Under the pieces are notes generated by a model, which saw nothing but the letters and a program-made list of their open reading frames with translations, was not told the origin of the DNA and did not search any database. The translations under genes and the position numbers were made by a program. Shown here one piece after another: positions 18,460 through 26,866 of a stretch of 64,000 nt of DNA; position 1 is the first letter of the stretch, and each line of letters starts with the position of its first letter. The DNA lies in the NCBI GenBank assembly GCA_016703965.1, contig JADJBB010000021.1, forward strand, positions 1,302,001-1,366,000, written 5' to 3'. Origin of the DNA: Acidobacteriota bacterium. GTDB lineage: Bacteria > Acidobacteriota > Blastocatellia > Pyrinomonadales > Pyrinomonadaceae.

Positions 18460-19476
18460 ATGAGCATCCTTAAAGCATTACAAAAGAAGCATACCGAAGC
18501 TCTCGGAACCGGCGAGATCGCCGTCAACGAGAATATCGTGCCCTTTAACCGGAGCGTCCGGCGGACAAATGTCCCGCCCGACCTTCTTGGTGACGGCATG
18601 GTTATCGGTAGCCCAAGTTCGGCGTTCATAGGGCAGCCGCATTCTACGAACGGGACGGCACTCCCTGTTCGTTTGGGATCGGAGATCTCTGCCGGGGCAA
18701 AATTGAACGCCGAATCCTTAACGCGTGTCGGTGATCGACGGTTACCTGACTTTGTCAGTTGGACCGTCGACACCGAACGCGTTGAGCCAAGACTCGTCGC
18801 TATAACACAGCCACAGTCAAATTATTGTGAGGAGTACCGCAGCCTCCGTACTCATGTTCTGCATAAGAGCCAGCGTCAGAAGCTGCAGTCGATCGTGGTC
18901 GCGAGCGTAAACCCCAGCGAGGGGAAATCCGTAACAGCACTCAATCTCTCCTGGCTTCTTGCTCAAACTGACGGCGTCAAATGCCTGATCATCGACAGCG
19001 ATCTGCGTATGCCGAGCCTTGCTGACTACCTGGGGATCGAAACAGACAAAGGCCTTTCGCACGTTCTGACTGGAGATGCCACGTTAGCCGAGTCGATCGT
19101 TCGGCTCGAGCCTTCTGGCCTCCATATTTTGCCCGGCGGCGATGCCCGCAACGACGTTGCGGAAATGATCTCAGGGCCGAAATTCAAAGAGATATTGAAG
19201 GAAGCACGTGAGATGTTCGACTACGTGATCATCGATGCTCCGCCGCTCGGAATTTTTACCGACGCTACGGTTCTGATCAACCACGCTGACGGAGCCCTGC
19301 TTGTTGTGCGGGCAAATAGAACAAAATGCAGCGCTATCGAACGCGTACTCGAACCAATTCCGAAAGACCGCATGCTCGGCGTTGTCCTCAACCAGAGTGA
19401 GGACGTGCTCGAGGAATCGCACTATAACTACGGTTACTACAATTACAAACGCCTCGGTGAGACGGTCGCTCCATAA
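18460..19476 (+). CDS. bacterial tyrosine autokinase (CpsD/CapB-like)
   Basis: Cytoplasmic BY-kinase controlling polymer assembly. After a ~110-residue variable N-terminus it has a P-loop NPSEGKSV, Walker A' LIIDSDLRMPS and Walker B YVIIDAPPLG. The C-terminal tail carries a tyrosine cluster, HYNYGYYNYK, the usual autophosphorylation site. The ATG at 18460 follows GGAATTGGAG; an upstream TTG falls inside that ribosome site and is unlikely. The activating membrane partner is probably the chain-length protein two genes upstream. Confidence 0.9.
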   Translation: MSILKALQKKHTEALGTGEIAVNENIVPFNRSVRRTNVPPDLLGDGMVIGSPSSAFIGQPHSTNGTALPVRLGSEISAGAKLNAESLTRVGDRRLPDFVSWTVDTERVEPRLVAITQPQSNYCEEYRSLRTHVLHKSQRQKLQSIVVASVNPSEGKSVTALNLSWLLAQTDGVKCLIIDSDLRMPSLADYLGIETDKGLSHVLTGDATLAESIVRLEPSGLHILPGGDARNDVAEMISGPKFKEILKEAREMFDYVIIDAPPLGIFTDATVLINHADGALLVVRANRTKCSAIERVLEPIPKDRMLGVVLNQSEDVLEESHYNYGYYNYKRLGETVAP

Positions 19477-19490
19477 CGAAGGCAATAAAA

Positions 19491-20879
19491 ATGGGTGCTG
19501 CACGATTCAGTTCAAGGTTGATTTGGTTATTGCTCGCTGACGCCGCGATACTCTATTGCGGCGTCATCCTTGCAATGTATCTACGCTTTGGGATGGCTGG
19601 ATCTGAAAATGAACTCGACAACAAGAACGGCTGGATCAAAATCGCCGTTGCGACCTTTGTTTGTCTGCTTATTCTATACTTCTACGATCTTTACGACTAC
19701 ATTGTAATGACCAACCGCCGCGAGCTCTTGCTAAGGCTCGTTCAGGCGTTGGGCATTGCATGGGCGTTGCTCGCTCTCCTATTCTACTTCGTGCCGGCGA
19801 TGCTGCTTGGGCGTGGAGTTTCTGTCTTCTCGGTGCCGATCGTTCTGGTGCTTCTGCTTGGATGGCGGATCGCCATTCATGCTCTCACCGGCCATCCTGA
19901 CATCGGAGAAAAGATCCTCGTTGTAGGCACCGGAAAAACCGCCCTTGATACGGCTGAGGCGGTTTGGGAACGAAGAGATGCAGGCTACCGTATCGTAGGC
20001 TTCCTATCCGAAAACGGAGCAAAACCGCGTGAACGCCTGGGCCGATCAGAGATCTTGGGCAAAGCTCACGAACTTGAAGCCGTAATAAAGAGCGAAAAGA
20101 TCGACCGTGTGGTGATCGCCGTTCGCGAACGCCGCGGAGCATTTCCGACCGAAGCTCTTCTCAAAATGAGTCTCGCCGGTGATGTCTCGATCGAGGAATG
20201 CACCTCATTTTTTGAAAGGATAACGGGCAAAGTCCATGTGGACATGCTTAGGCCGTCATGGCTGATCTTTGCGGGGCGCCAGCGGGATTCTCAGTTAAAG
20301 CTCTTCTTTCGTGAGGTTGTTCACAGGCTTCTCGCTCTGGTCGGGCTGGTGATTTCGCTGCCTGTTGCGATCGTAACCGCCATACTTATCAAGCTTGATT
20401 CACGAGGGCCGATCTTTTATAAGCAGGAGCGCGTTGGTAAAGCCGGGCACACATTCAATGTCATTAAGTTCCGCTCCATGAAAACGGATGCCGAAGCTGA
20501 CGGTAAGCCGATCTGGGCGACGACGAATGACGAGCGAACGACCCGGGTCGGCAAGATCATCCGAAAGCTCCGGATCGATGAGATTCCTCAGTTTTGGAAC
20601 ATTTTGAAGGGAGAGATGAGCTTTGTCGGGCCAAGGCCTGAGAGACCGCATTTTGTACAGCAGCTTGCAAAAGAGATCCCCTACTTTGAACATCGGCATC
20701 TTGTAACTCCAGGTTTGACCGGCTGGGCACAGATCAAATATCCGTACGGTGCATCAGTGGACGATGCGATCCAGAAGCTGCAGTACGACCTCTACTACAT
20801 CAAGAATCAAAGCCTGACGTTGGACATGGTCATAGTTTTTGACACGGTGAAGACAGTTCTTTTTGGAAAGGGAAGGTAA
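19491..20879 (+). CDS. polyprenyl-phosphate sugar-1-phosphate transferase (EpsB/WbaP-like)
   Basis: Initiating glycosyltransferase that loads the first sugar phosphate on undecaprenyl phosphate. The N-terminal half has four transmembrane helices and a CoA-binding-like domain (KILVVGTGKTALDTAE). A fifth helix then leads into the bacterial sugar transferase domain with GPIFYKQERVGKAG, FNVIKFRSM, KLRIDEIPQFWNI and SFVGPRPERP. The 462-residue length fits the exosortase-associated EpsB_2 class. It starts 14 bases after the autokinase. Confidence 0.93.
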   Translation: MGAARFSSRLIWLLLADAAILYCGVILAMYLRFGMAGSENELDNKNGWIKIAVATFVCLLILYFYDLYDYIVMTNRRELLLRLVQALGIAWALLALLFYFVPAMLLGRGVSVFSVPIVLVLLLGWRIAIHALTGHPDIGEKILVVGTGKTALDTAEAVWERRDAGYRIVGFLSENGAKPRERLGRSEILGKAHELEAVIKSEKIDRVVIAVRERRGAFPTEALLKMSLAGDVSIEECTSFFERITGKVHVDMLRPSWLIFAGRQRDSQLKLFFREVVHRLLALVGLVISLPVAIVTAILIKLDSRGPIFYKQERVGKAGHTFNVIKFRSMKTDAEADGKPIWATTNDERTTRVGKIIRKLRIDEIPQFWNILKGEMSFVGPRPERPHFVQQLAKEIPYFEHRHLVTPGLTGWAQIKYPYGASVDDAIQKLQYDLYYIKNQSLTLDMVIVFDTVKTVLFGKGR

Positions 20880-20946
20880 GCGGAAGCGGGAAATCTGGAT
20901 TCAACCGCTGAATAGACGTTTTTGGTAGCGGACGAGGAAATTCGAT

Positions 20947-21756
20947 ATGAAAGCAATGGTACTTCTCAGAAACACTCTAATCATTTCAGCAAGCCTGTTA
21001 ATTCTTTCGGGGTTAGGCTTTGGTCAGACGGAAACGGCCAAGAACAGCGAAAGCAAGGCGGCTAAAGAGCCAAAGACAAGGGCTCTTGTACCACTTCCGG
21101 CTCCATCATCTCAAACGGATAAAACGGATGAAGCAGCGGAAAAGGTCGTTACCGAAGATATTCTGCCCTATTACAATAACTATCTTAAAGAATATCGGCT
21201 TGGACCGAGCGATGTGATCTCGGTCGAGGTATTTGGTCAATGTCCCGATTATTGCATCATGAGCAAGCCGATCCCGCCAAATGCAAAAATTTCGTACCCG
21301 TTGATCCGCGAGGGTGTATTGGTTGCGGGCAGAACCGTAGAGCAAGTTGCCGCTGAGATAACAAAGAAGCTCGACGAGTTTATAATCGATCCAAAAGTCA
21401 CGGTTACTCTCGAAAAAGCTATGTCCACGCGATACAGCGTTATGGGCAACGTAGCCCTTCCCGGTGTTCGCGTGATGGATCGCAAAGTGAGCGTCTACGA
21501 AGCTATCATCGAATCCGGCGGCGTCACTAAGAATGGTAACAAAGATAAGGTATATGTCGTCAGTTATGGTAAGGACGGCCGTCTTACACGCCAACAGGTC
21601 AGTCTCGCCAAGATGGAAGCCGGAAAGGCCGATATGGTTTTCTTGAATCCGGGTGATCAGGTCTTCGTGGCCGGTAAAGGATTTACGATCGAGAAGTTCT
21701 TTGATGTCCTGGGCAAGGCAAGTGCGGCACGCCTGCTTTTCGGCAGCCCACTCTAA
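20947..21756 (+). CDS. polysaccharide export protein (Wza-like, SLBB domain)
   Basis: A signal peptide ends near GFGQ, with no lipobox Cys. A polysaccharide-biosynthesis/export domain (YRLGPSDVISVEVFG) and one SLBB-type domain (YSVMGNVALPGVRVMDRKVSVYE) follow, then GDQVFVAGKG. The 269-residue length is shorter than Wza. An extra cysteine pair (CPDYC) is unusual. It probably forms or gates the outer-membrane export channel for the polymer made by this cluster. Confidence 0.88.
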   Translation: MKAMVLLRNTLIISASLLILSGLGFGQTETAKNSESKAAKEPKTRALVPLPAPSSQTDKTDEAAEKVVTEDILPYYNNYLKEYRLGPSDVISVEVFGQCPDYCIMSKPIPPNAKISYPLIREGVLVAGRTVEQVAAEITKKLDEFIIDPKVTVTLEKAMSTRYSVMGNVALPGVRVMDRKVSVYEAIIESGGVTKNGNKDKVYVVSYGKDGRLTRQQVSLAKMEAGKADMVFLNPGDQVFVAGKGFTIEKFFDVLGKASAARLLFGSPL

Positions 21757-21776
21757 GCTGATAGACCTGGTCACGT

Positions 21777-22787
21777 ATGCGTAATGTCTGGATAAATCTA
21801 ATTCTCCTGGTTCTGCTCTGCGGGATCCAAACCGTTAATGCGGACTGGGTCAAGCGGAATACCAATAGTTTCGCGTGGTTCAAGGATATCTACTTTCTTG
21901 ATCAGAATAAGGGTTGGATCGCGGGAACTGATGGTGTTTTACTTTCGACGGCGGACGGTGGTACAACGTGGGTCCAAACGAAGAAGTTCACAAACGACAA
22001 TCTGATCCAGGTCCATTTTTCGAGTGAAACGACCGGCTGGCTGCTCTGTGAACGCAATATTTTCAGCCGCGGAGATAGCCCTACTTCTTACCTGCGGCGA
22101 ACAACTGACGGCGGCCGGACCTGGGAAAAGATCGAATTTCAAGATGGCGGCCGCGAACGCGTAACCCGAATACTCTTCAACCCTGATGGCGTCGGCATGG
22201 CGTTTGGTGAGGGCGGAGTTTTCTTTAAACTGCAGGAAGATGGCGTTTCGTGGCGAAAAACGCAGACAGCGATGCATTATCTTCTGCTTGACGGAGCCTA
22301 CGGCAGCGATAAGGTTGGAGCCATAGTTGGGACAGGCGGAACGATCATGTTTACGGAAGATGCCGGTTTCACGTGGGAACAGGCAACCCTGCTGGGTGAG
22401 ACGGATACGAGATTCAATTCAGTTTTCTTTGCCGGCCAGAAGGGAGCGTGGGCCGTCGGGTCGAAAGGCCGCATCTATCGCTCAAATGGGGGCGGCCGTC
22501 TATGGCGCCAGCAGGATTCGGGTGTTACGGCGAATCTTACCGATGTCTACTTTACGAGTCCAACAAGCGGCTGGGCGATTGGCGAAAATGGGGTTATGGT
22601 CAGAACCCGAGATGGCGGCAGCACCTGGAGCGATGTCGCCTCAAAGACGACACACCGGCTCGAGAAGGTGACCTTCAATGGTCAGCGCGGCTGGGTCGTC
22701 GGCTACGGCGGGACGGTTCTGACCTATGACGATGGTTCCGGCGGTTCCGCGCCCGGTACCAAGCCGATGCTGATGAAACGCAGTTAA
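21777..22787 (+). CDS. Ycf48-like beta-propeller secreted protein
   Basis: After a signal peptide the protein has about seven BNR/Ycf48 blades with recurring GWIAGTDGVLLSTADGGTTW-type units. In cyanobacteria Ycf48 assists photosystem II assembly. In non-photosynthetic bacteria these propellers occur in exosortase/EPS loci with no proven function. It is the last gene of the operon, 20 bases after the export gene, and is followed by a strong terminator. It may help assemble or recognise the polymer complex. Confidence 0.85.
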   Translation: MRNVWINLILLVLLCGIQTVNADWVKRNTNSFAWFKDIYFLDQNKGWIAGTDGVLLSTADGGTTWVQTKKFTNDNLIQVHFSSETTGWLLCERNIFSRGDSPTSYLRRTTDGGRTWEKIEFQDGGRERVTRILFNPDGVGMAFGEGGVFFKLQEDGVSWRKTQTAMHYLLLDGAYGSDKVGAIVGTGGTIMFTEDAGFTWEQATLLGETDTRFNSVFFAGQKGAWAVGSKGRIYRSNGGGRLWRQQDSGVTANLTDVYFTSPTSGWAIGENGVMVRTRDGGSTWSDVASKTTHRLEKVTFNGQRGWVVGYGGTVLTYDDGSGGSAPGTKPMLMKRS

Positions 22788-22844
22788 ATTCTTTGTTGAT
22801 AGTAAACTTGACAGCGCATCCCTTACTTTCGTAGGATTAGGGTT

Positions 22845-22877
22845 CGCTCAATTTTAGGAATTGAGCGTCGTTTTTTT
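22845..22877 (+). terminator. Rho-independent terminator ending the exosortase/EPS operon
   Basis: CGCTCAATT, loop TTAGG, AATTGAGCG: a perfect 9-bp stem, followed by TCG and seven T. It lies about 60 bases after the Ycf48-like gene stop. Confidence 0.9.
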
Positions 22878-22923
22878 GAAAACTAGTCGGGCACACGTAA
22901 AAAATTTCTTGTTCGGGCTTTTC

Positions 22924-22999
22924 GGGCACTTACGTCAATTGGTAGACAGCCTCCCTTACAAGGAGGAAGTTAGGGGTTCGAGTCCCTTAGTGCCCACCA
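22924..22999 (+). tRNA. tRNA-Val (anticodon TAC)
   Basis: The acceptor stem GGGCACT/AGTGCCC is perfect. The D arm contains AATTGGTAGA. The anticodon stem CCTCC/GGAGG frames the loop CTTACAA, giving anticodon TAC. The T arm loop is TTCGAGT. An encoded ACCA end (discriminator A plus CCA) is present. All arms pair, so it should be functional. Confidence 0.95.
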
Positions 23000-23003
23000 C
23001 TCT

Positions 23004-23080
<77 letters not shown>

Positions 23081-23095
23081 CTTTACCAAAAAATA

Positions 23096-23707
23096 TCACT
23101 TTACCGGTCCGGCGGCCTTGAGTTTGGCGATCAGATTTACGATGGTCGGTTTTAACACTTTATCGAACATCTTATTGTCGTCCACTCCGCCGCCGAAGCC
23201 GCCGACAGACACCTTTACTGAATCTGTCTTGTTTGATTCGGCTCCCGACCAGACCGGGTTGCCGGTTTTGGTTTCGATCAACTGCGAGTTCAGGCTAGCG
23301 ACGAAGGTCCGTTTACCTGCATTTAAACCGCCGCCGCCGCTTCCCGTGCTTCCATATTCCGTGACAGAGCCGACGAGGAGATAGTTGACGCCCAGAGCTT
23401 TGCCGACTTTTACGGCCGTTTTGGCATCGATTTCGCCGCTCAAAGTAAGGTTTCGCTGCATCATCATCTCTTCGAACTGCTCACGATCTATGACCTTGAA
23501 TTTGCCGAGCTTACCAATCTCAGTAATAAAAACGTCCTGGGCTGCCTCTGCTCCGCCGTGAAACCACCATTGATTGTTGGACTTGTTCTTAAATTCGAGA
23601 ACCGCGACTGACGGTTTCGCCTGAGCGGCGGCTAGGCCGACGCCGATGATCAAGGTAAGTGACAGTGCGGCAGCGATAGTGCCCATTGATCCGATAATTT
23701 TTCGCAT
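23096..23707 (-). CDS. CsgG/HfaB-family secreted protein
   Basis: A signal peptide ends AAAQA. The CsgG-like pattern VAVLEFKNKS, then GKFKVIDREQFEEMMMQRNLTLSG and ALGVNYLLVGSVTEYG follow. The family includes the curli secretion pore CsgG and many uncharacterised relatives. This protein has no lipobox and no curli genes nearby. The Gly-rich stretches (GSGGGG, GGFGGGV) sit where CsgG has its hairpins. The ATG at 23707 with CGGAGA upstream was chosen; the frame's extension to 23812 lacks a signal peptide. Confidence 0.82.
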   Translation of the reverse strand: MRKIIGSMGTIAAALSLTLIIGVGLAAAQAKPSVAVLEFKNKSNNQWWFHGGAEAAQDVFITEIGKLGKFKVIDREQFEEMMMQRNLTLSGEIDAKTAVKVGKALGVNYLLVGSVTEYGSTGSGGGGLNAGKRTFVASLNSQLIETKTGNPVWSGAESNKTDSVKVSVGGFGGGVDDNKMFDKVLKPTIVNLIAKLKAAGPVK

Positions 23708-24000
23708 GTAGTTTTCTCCGTTGGTTTTAGAAGTGAGCATAAAGTCATTGGTCGCGGGCGTTTTTGAGAACTCTAAATCATCGACGTCATCTTTACAACT
23801 CAGTGAGATCAAACACCAATCGGTCGACCGAAGCGGCTATCCGAAATAAGCCCCTCAACCTCCGATAGCAGCTTTTGAATCCATATTCGTTCCCGTTGCG
23901 AAACCAGAGACATAACATCTGGTTTTCGACTGCAGTACTTAAAGAACTACAGAAGGCGAAGGTGTTGTTTACCTTTGAAACAACTTTTTGGGAGACTTAC

Positions 24001-24645
24001 ATGAATAAAACATTACTGACGATCACATTGGCTGGTACCGTAGCGGCGATCTCTGCCTGCGGCGGTGCGGCGACCAATACGACAAATACGGCGGCGAACA
24101 ATTCCGCCATGAAACCTGCAAACACCAACACGGCGGCAAACACCGCAACCGCCCCGGCTGAGACCGGCCCGACGGTCGGCGGAGCGCAGATGCTCAAGTC
24201 GAAGGACATCATCGACAATGCGGTTAATTCGAAAGATCACACGACGCTCGTCGCTGCGGTCAAAGCCGCCGGATTGGTCGATACTCTGAAAGGTGCCGGG
24301 CCGTTCACCGTGTTTGCTCCGGTCAACGCTGCGTTCGACAAATTGCCTAAGGGCACGGTCGATACGCTTCTTAAGCCTGAGAACAAGGCGAAATTGAGCG
24401 GCATCCTGACCTACCACGTCGTTGCCGGCAAGCAGGACGCAGCATCGATCGCCAAGGCTATCGAAGAAGGCAAAGGCAAGGCGACCTTCAAAACTGTCGC
24501 CGGCGGCACACTGACCGCAACTCTCGAAGGCAAGGACGTTATCCTTACCGATGAAAAAGGCGGCAAATCGAAAGTAACGATCGCCGACGTAATGCAGTCA
24601 AACGGCGTCATCCACGTCGTCGACAGCGTTCTGATGCCAAAATAG
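24001..24645 (+). CDS. fasciclin (FAS1) domain lipoprotein
   Basis: Lipobox ISAC near residue 20, then an Asn/Thr/Ala-rich spacer (residues 25-60), then one FAS1 domain. The H1 motif is FTVFAPVNAAFDKLP and the H2-like end is NGVIHVVDSVLMPK. FAS1 lipoproteins are envelope adhesion or stress proteins. The ATG at 24001 follows GGGAGAC. It stands alone between the divergent CsgG-like gene and its own terminator; the ~290 bases upstream hold no clear gene. Confidence 0.88.
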   Translation: MNKTLLTITLAGTVAAISACGGAATNTTNTAANNSAMKPANTNTAANTATAPAETGPTVGGAQMLKSKDIIDNAVNSKDHTTLVAAVKAAGLVDTLKGAGPFTVFAPVNAAFDKLPKGTVDTLLKPENKAKLSGILTYHVVAGKQDAASIAKAIEEGKGKATFKTVAGGTLTATLEGKDVILTDEKGGKSKVTIADVMQSNGVIHVVDSVLMPK

Positions 24646-24673
24646 TACTCGTCTCTAAGAGAGTGCCAAAAAG

Positions 24674-24712
24674 AAAAGACGTGCGTACTCTCCTGTCCGC
24701 ACGTCTTTTTTC
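24674..24712 (+). terminator. Rho-independent terminator after the FAS1 gene
   Basis: AAAAGACGTGCG ... CGCACGTCTTTT with a 12-base loop and T run. A close copy of this stem occurs after the DUF3160 gene (28999-29037). Confidence 0.85.
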
Positions 24713-24936
24713 GCGCTCGTTTTACGGGCCGCGTGAAAATACATATCTACCGTGAAAAAATACGTTAGTCATCGAGCTAAACCCGCGCATTTCTGCCAAA
24801 GTGCCAGTTTCACGCGGTCTCTCGGCCTCCCCTGAGGTCACGCCTCGGCACGAACATTGCAGAAAATATTGTAGAGAAAGAATGTGTCGCGATCCTGAGT
24901 GTATTAATTCGCGATCATGGGAGGTCAGGTTGTACT

Positions 24937-26187
24937 ATGTCACGCATATACATCGTCATTATTATCCTTTTGTTCGCCACGGCCGGAGTGATCGGCCAGA
25001 TCACGCCCCGCGATGCGAACGAGGCGGAAGCATTGCAGATATACCAGCAATACAAGGCGAGCCGGGCAGCAGAGGCTGCCGCGAGCAGTGCGATCAAGCA
25101 GGTCAGGAACGATATAGCGTCGTCGTCCATGAGTACCATCGGTGTCTTTGGTTCGGACCCCGCAGATCGCGCTCGCCTGACTCAGTTGCGGCAGACGGTA
25201 GACGCGGAACGGCGGCGTCAAGCGGAGCTCCTCGACAAATGGGGAAGCAAGTTCTACTGGCGCTATGGCGACCTTACCTGGTCCGAAGAGAAGATCAGGG
25301 ACGCTAAGACGAAGCGCGAAATGGATCGTATCGAATTTGCTTTAACATACTTTCCATTCGATCCCAAGAGATCTGAAACTGCACAACCGGTCGTCACATC
25401 AGGGGCGGATTCGACGAGCCTAACGCTTGAAGTTCCAGGATTTTGGGGCCATCTCAGCTATACGATCACCGGGGCGCGGCTCGACACGCCAACTGGTTCG
25501 GATCGGGGATTTATTGGCGGCAGACAGTATAAAGGCGTGATCACCGGAAGAACCCTCACGGTTTCGGGTAAAGGGATCAGCGACAATGTTTCACCTGGCG
25601 GCCCTGGCTCCGGTTATTTCTATGAATTGGTCGCGAGCGTATCTTCGGGAAAAGAGTCAAAAGAATATCGCTACGGGGCTCAGGTCGGGGAAAAACTGAA
25701 TAGATCGTTCTCGCTGAGTATTCCAGTCGTTCCAGGGCAGTCCGGGAGTTTCTCTATCGGACTATATTATCGAAACACACAGTATGGTGACCGTGGATGG
25801 TTGGTCACGGGTTCGCTGAACCCGGGAACTGCGGGTTCGAGCGTCCAGGGTGCTGCTATTTCAAATCCACCGAAAGCCCCGCCGCAGGCTCCAACTGTCA
25901 GCCTTGCGGGAGAATGGCGTTCGACATGGGGCAAGACTACATTCACACAAAATGGGAACACGGTAACCGGAACATATGAACATGACAACGGAAAGTTCAC
26001 AGGAACCGTCAAGGGAAATACGGTGATCGGTTCGTGGTCCGAAGCGCCGACATATCAGTCGCCTAAGGATGCCGGCGACATCGAACTGACGCTATCGCCC
26101 GACGGAAAGAAATTTGTTGGCCGCTGGCGTTACGGTTCGACCGGTCCCTGGCGGACCGACACCTGGAACGGAGCGAAGCCGAACTAA
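24937..26187 (+). CDS. secreted protein of unknown function with C-terminal lipocalin-like repeat domain
   Basis: A signal peptide (residues 1-20) precedes a helical, Ala/Glu/Arg-rich region (about 25-110). A beta-rich central domain (about 140-290) follows. The last ~90 residues are of the type GEWRSTWGKTTFTQNGNTV...GTYEHDNGKFTGTVKGN, a small calycin-like sheet common in uncharacterised secreted proteins. GGGAGGTCAGG precedes the ATG. The stop is one base before the next gene's ATG, so it heads a three-gene operon. I do not recognise a specific function. Confidence 0.7.
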   Translation: MSRIYIVIIILLFATAGVIGQITPRDANEAEALQIYQQYKASRAAEAAASSAIKQVRNDIASSSMSTIGVFGSDPADRARLTQLRQTVDAERRRQAELLDKWGSKFYWRYGDLTWSEEKIRDAKTKREMDRIEFALTYFPFDPKRSETAQPVVTSGADSTSLTLEVPGFWGHLSYTITGARLDTPTGSDRGFIGGRQYKGVITGRTLTVSGKGISDNVSPGGPGSGYFYELVASVSSGKESKEYRYGAQVGEKLNRSFSLSIPVVPGQSGSFSIGLYYRNTQYGDRGWLVTGSLNPGTAGSSVQGAAISNPPKAPPQAPTVSLAGEWRSTWGKTTFTQNGNTVTGTYEHDNGKFTGTVKGNTVIGSWSEAPTYQSPKDAGDIELTLSPDGKKFVGRWRYGSTGPWRTDTWNGAKPN

Positions 26188-26188
26188 T

Positions 26189-26866
26189 ATGGGGAAGTTT
26201 GGCAACATTCTATGCAGTTTTTACATGGCGTGGAGCAGGTTCGGGAGTTTTCCGGGGCTGATCGTCACCTTTCTTTCTTGCTCGTCAATAGTATTTGGTG
26301 TTCAATACTCCGCGATCAAGTACGCTGACCTCGACCACGACGGCCGGATCGAAACCATCGACGTTGACAGCGAAAGACCGTCCGCCCTCGAGATACGGCG
26401 GAACCGCAAGTTGCTATGGTCAGGCGTTTCCTCCGATTGGAAGCCTTGGAAATTAGAGATAGCTGATGTCGATGGCGACGGTAAGCCTGAGATCGTCCTC
26501 GGTGTCTTCAAATCGACAAAATTCTTCCCCCAACCCCACAATTGCCTTTTCATCTACAATTGGGCCGGAGATCACGCCTACCCGAAATGGCTCGGATCGT
26601 CGCTAGCACGCCCGTTCACAGATTTTTTATTCGCCGCTCTCGACGAACAACCAGGCACCGAGTTGTTTGCTGTTGAAACTTCGCTTGATGGAAGGAAGAG
26701 CATCGGAGCTTATCGCTGGAACGGTTTTGGATTCACGCTCGAAAGACGAACCGGCGACTGGCATACCGCTAAGATCCTCGGCTCGCAAGATGGACAAATA
26801 TCAGTAGAAGCTGACGGCGAGCATCTCGTTGTTTCGGCAAAGACAGGAGCACGTCATGAGAAATGA
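26189..26866 (+). CDS. FG-GAP/VCBS-like secreted or anchored protein
   Basis: An N-terminal hydrophobic segment (about residues 20-38) is followed by calcium-loop-like motifs, DLDHDGRIETIDVD and DVDGDGKPEIVLG, typical of FG-GAP/VCBS blades. Only about three blades fit in 225 residues, so it may be a half-propeller. The ATG at 26189 is one base after the preceding stop, and the 3' end overlaps the DUF3160 start by 11 bases, indicating translational coupling on both sides. Confidence 0.68.
   Translation: MGKFGNILCSFYMAWSRFGSFPGLIVTFLSCSSIVFGVQYSAIKYADLDHDGRIETIDVDSERPSALEIRRNRKLLWSGVSSDWKPWKLEIADVDGDGKPEIVLGVFKSTKFFPQPHNCLFIYNWAGDHAYPKWLGSSLARPFTDFLFAALDEQPGTELFAVETSLDGRKSIGAYRWNGFGFTLERRTGDWHTAKILGSQDGQISVEADGEHLVVSAKTGARHEK

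Noticed and set aside
24801..25307. A 168-residue reading frame overlapping the secreted-protein gene
   Set aside because: It reads out of frame through the start of the better-supported gene at 24937, has no good ribosome site and shows shadow-like Arg/Ser composition.
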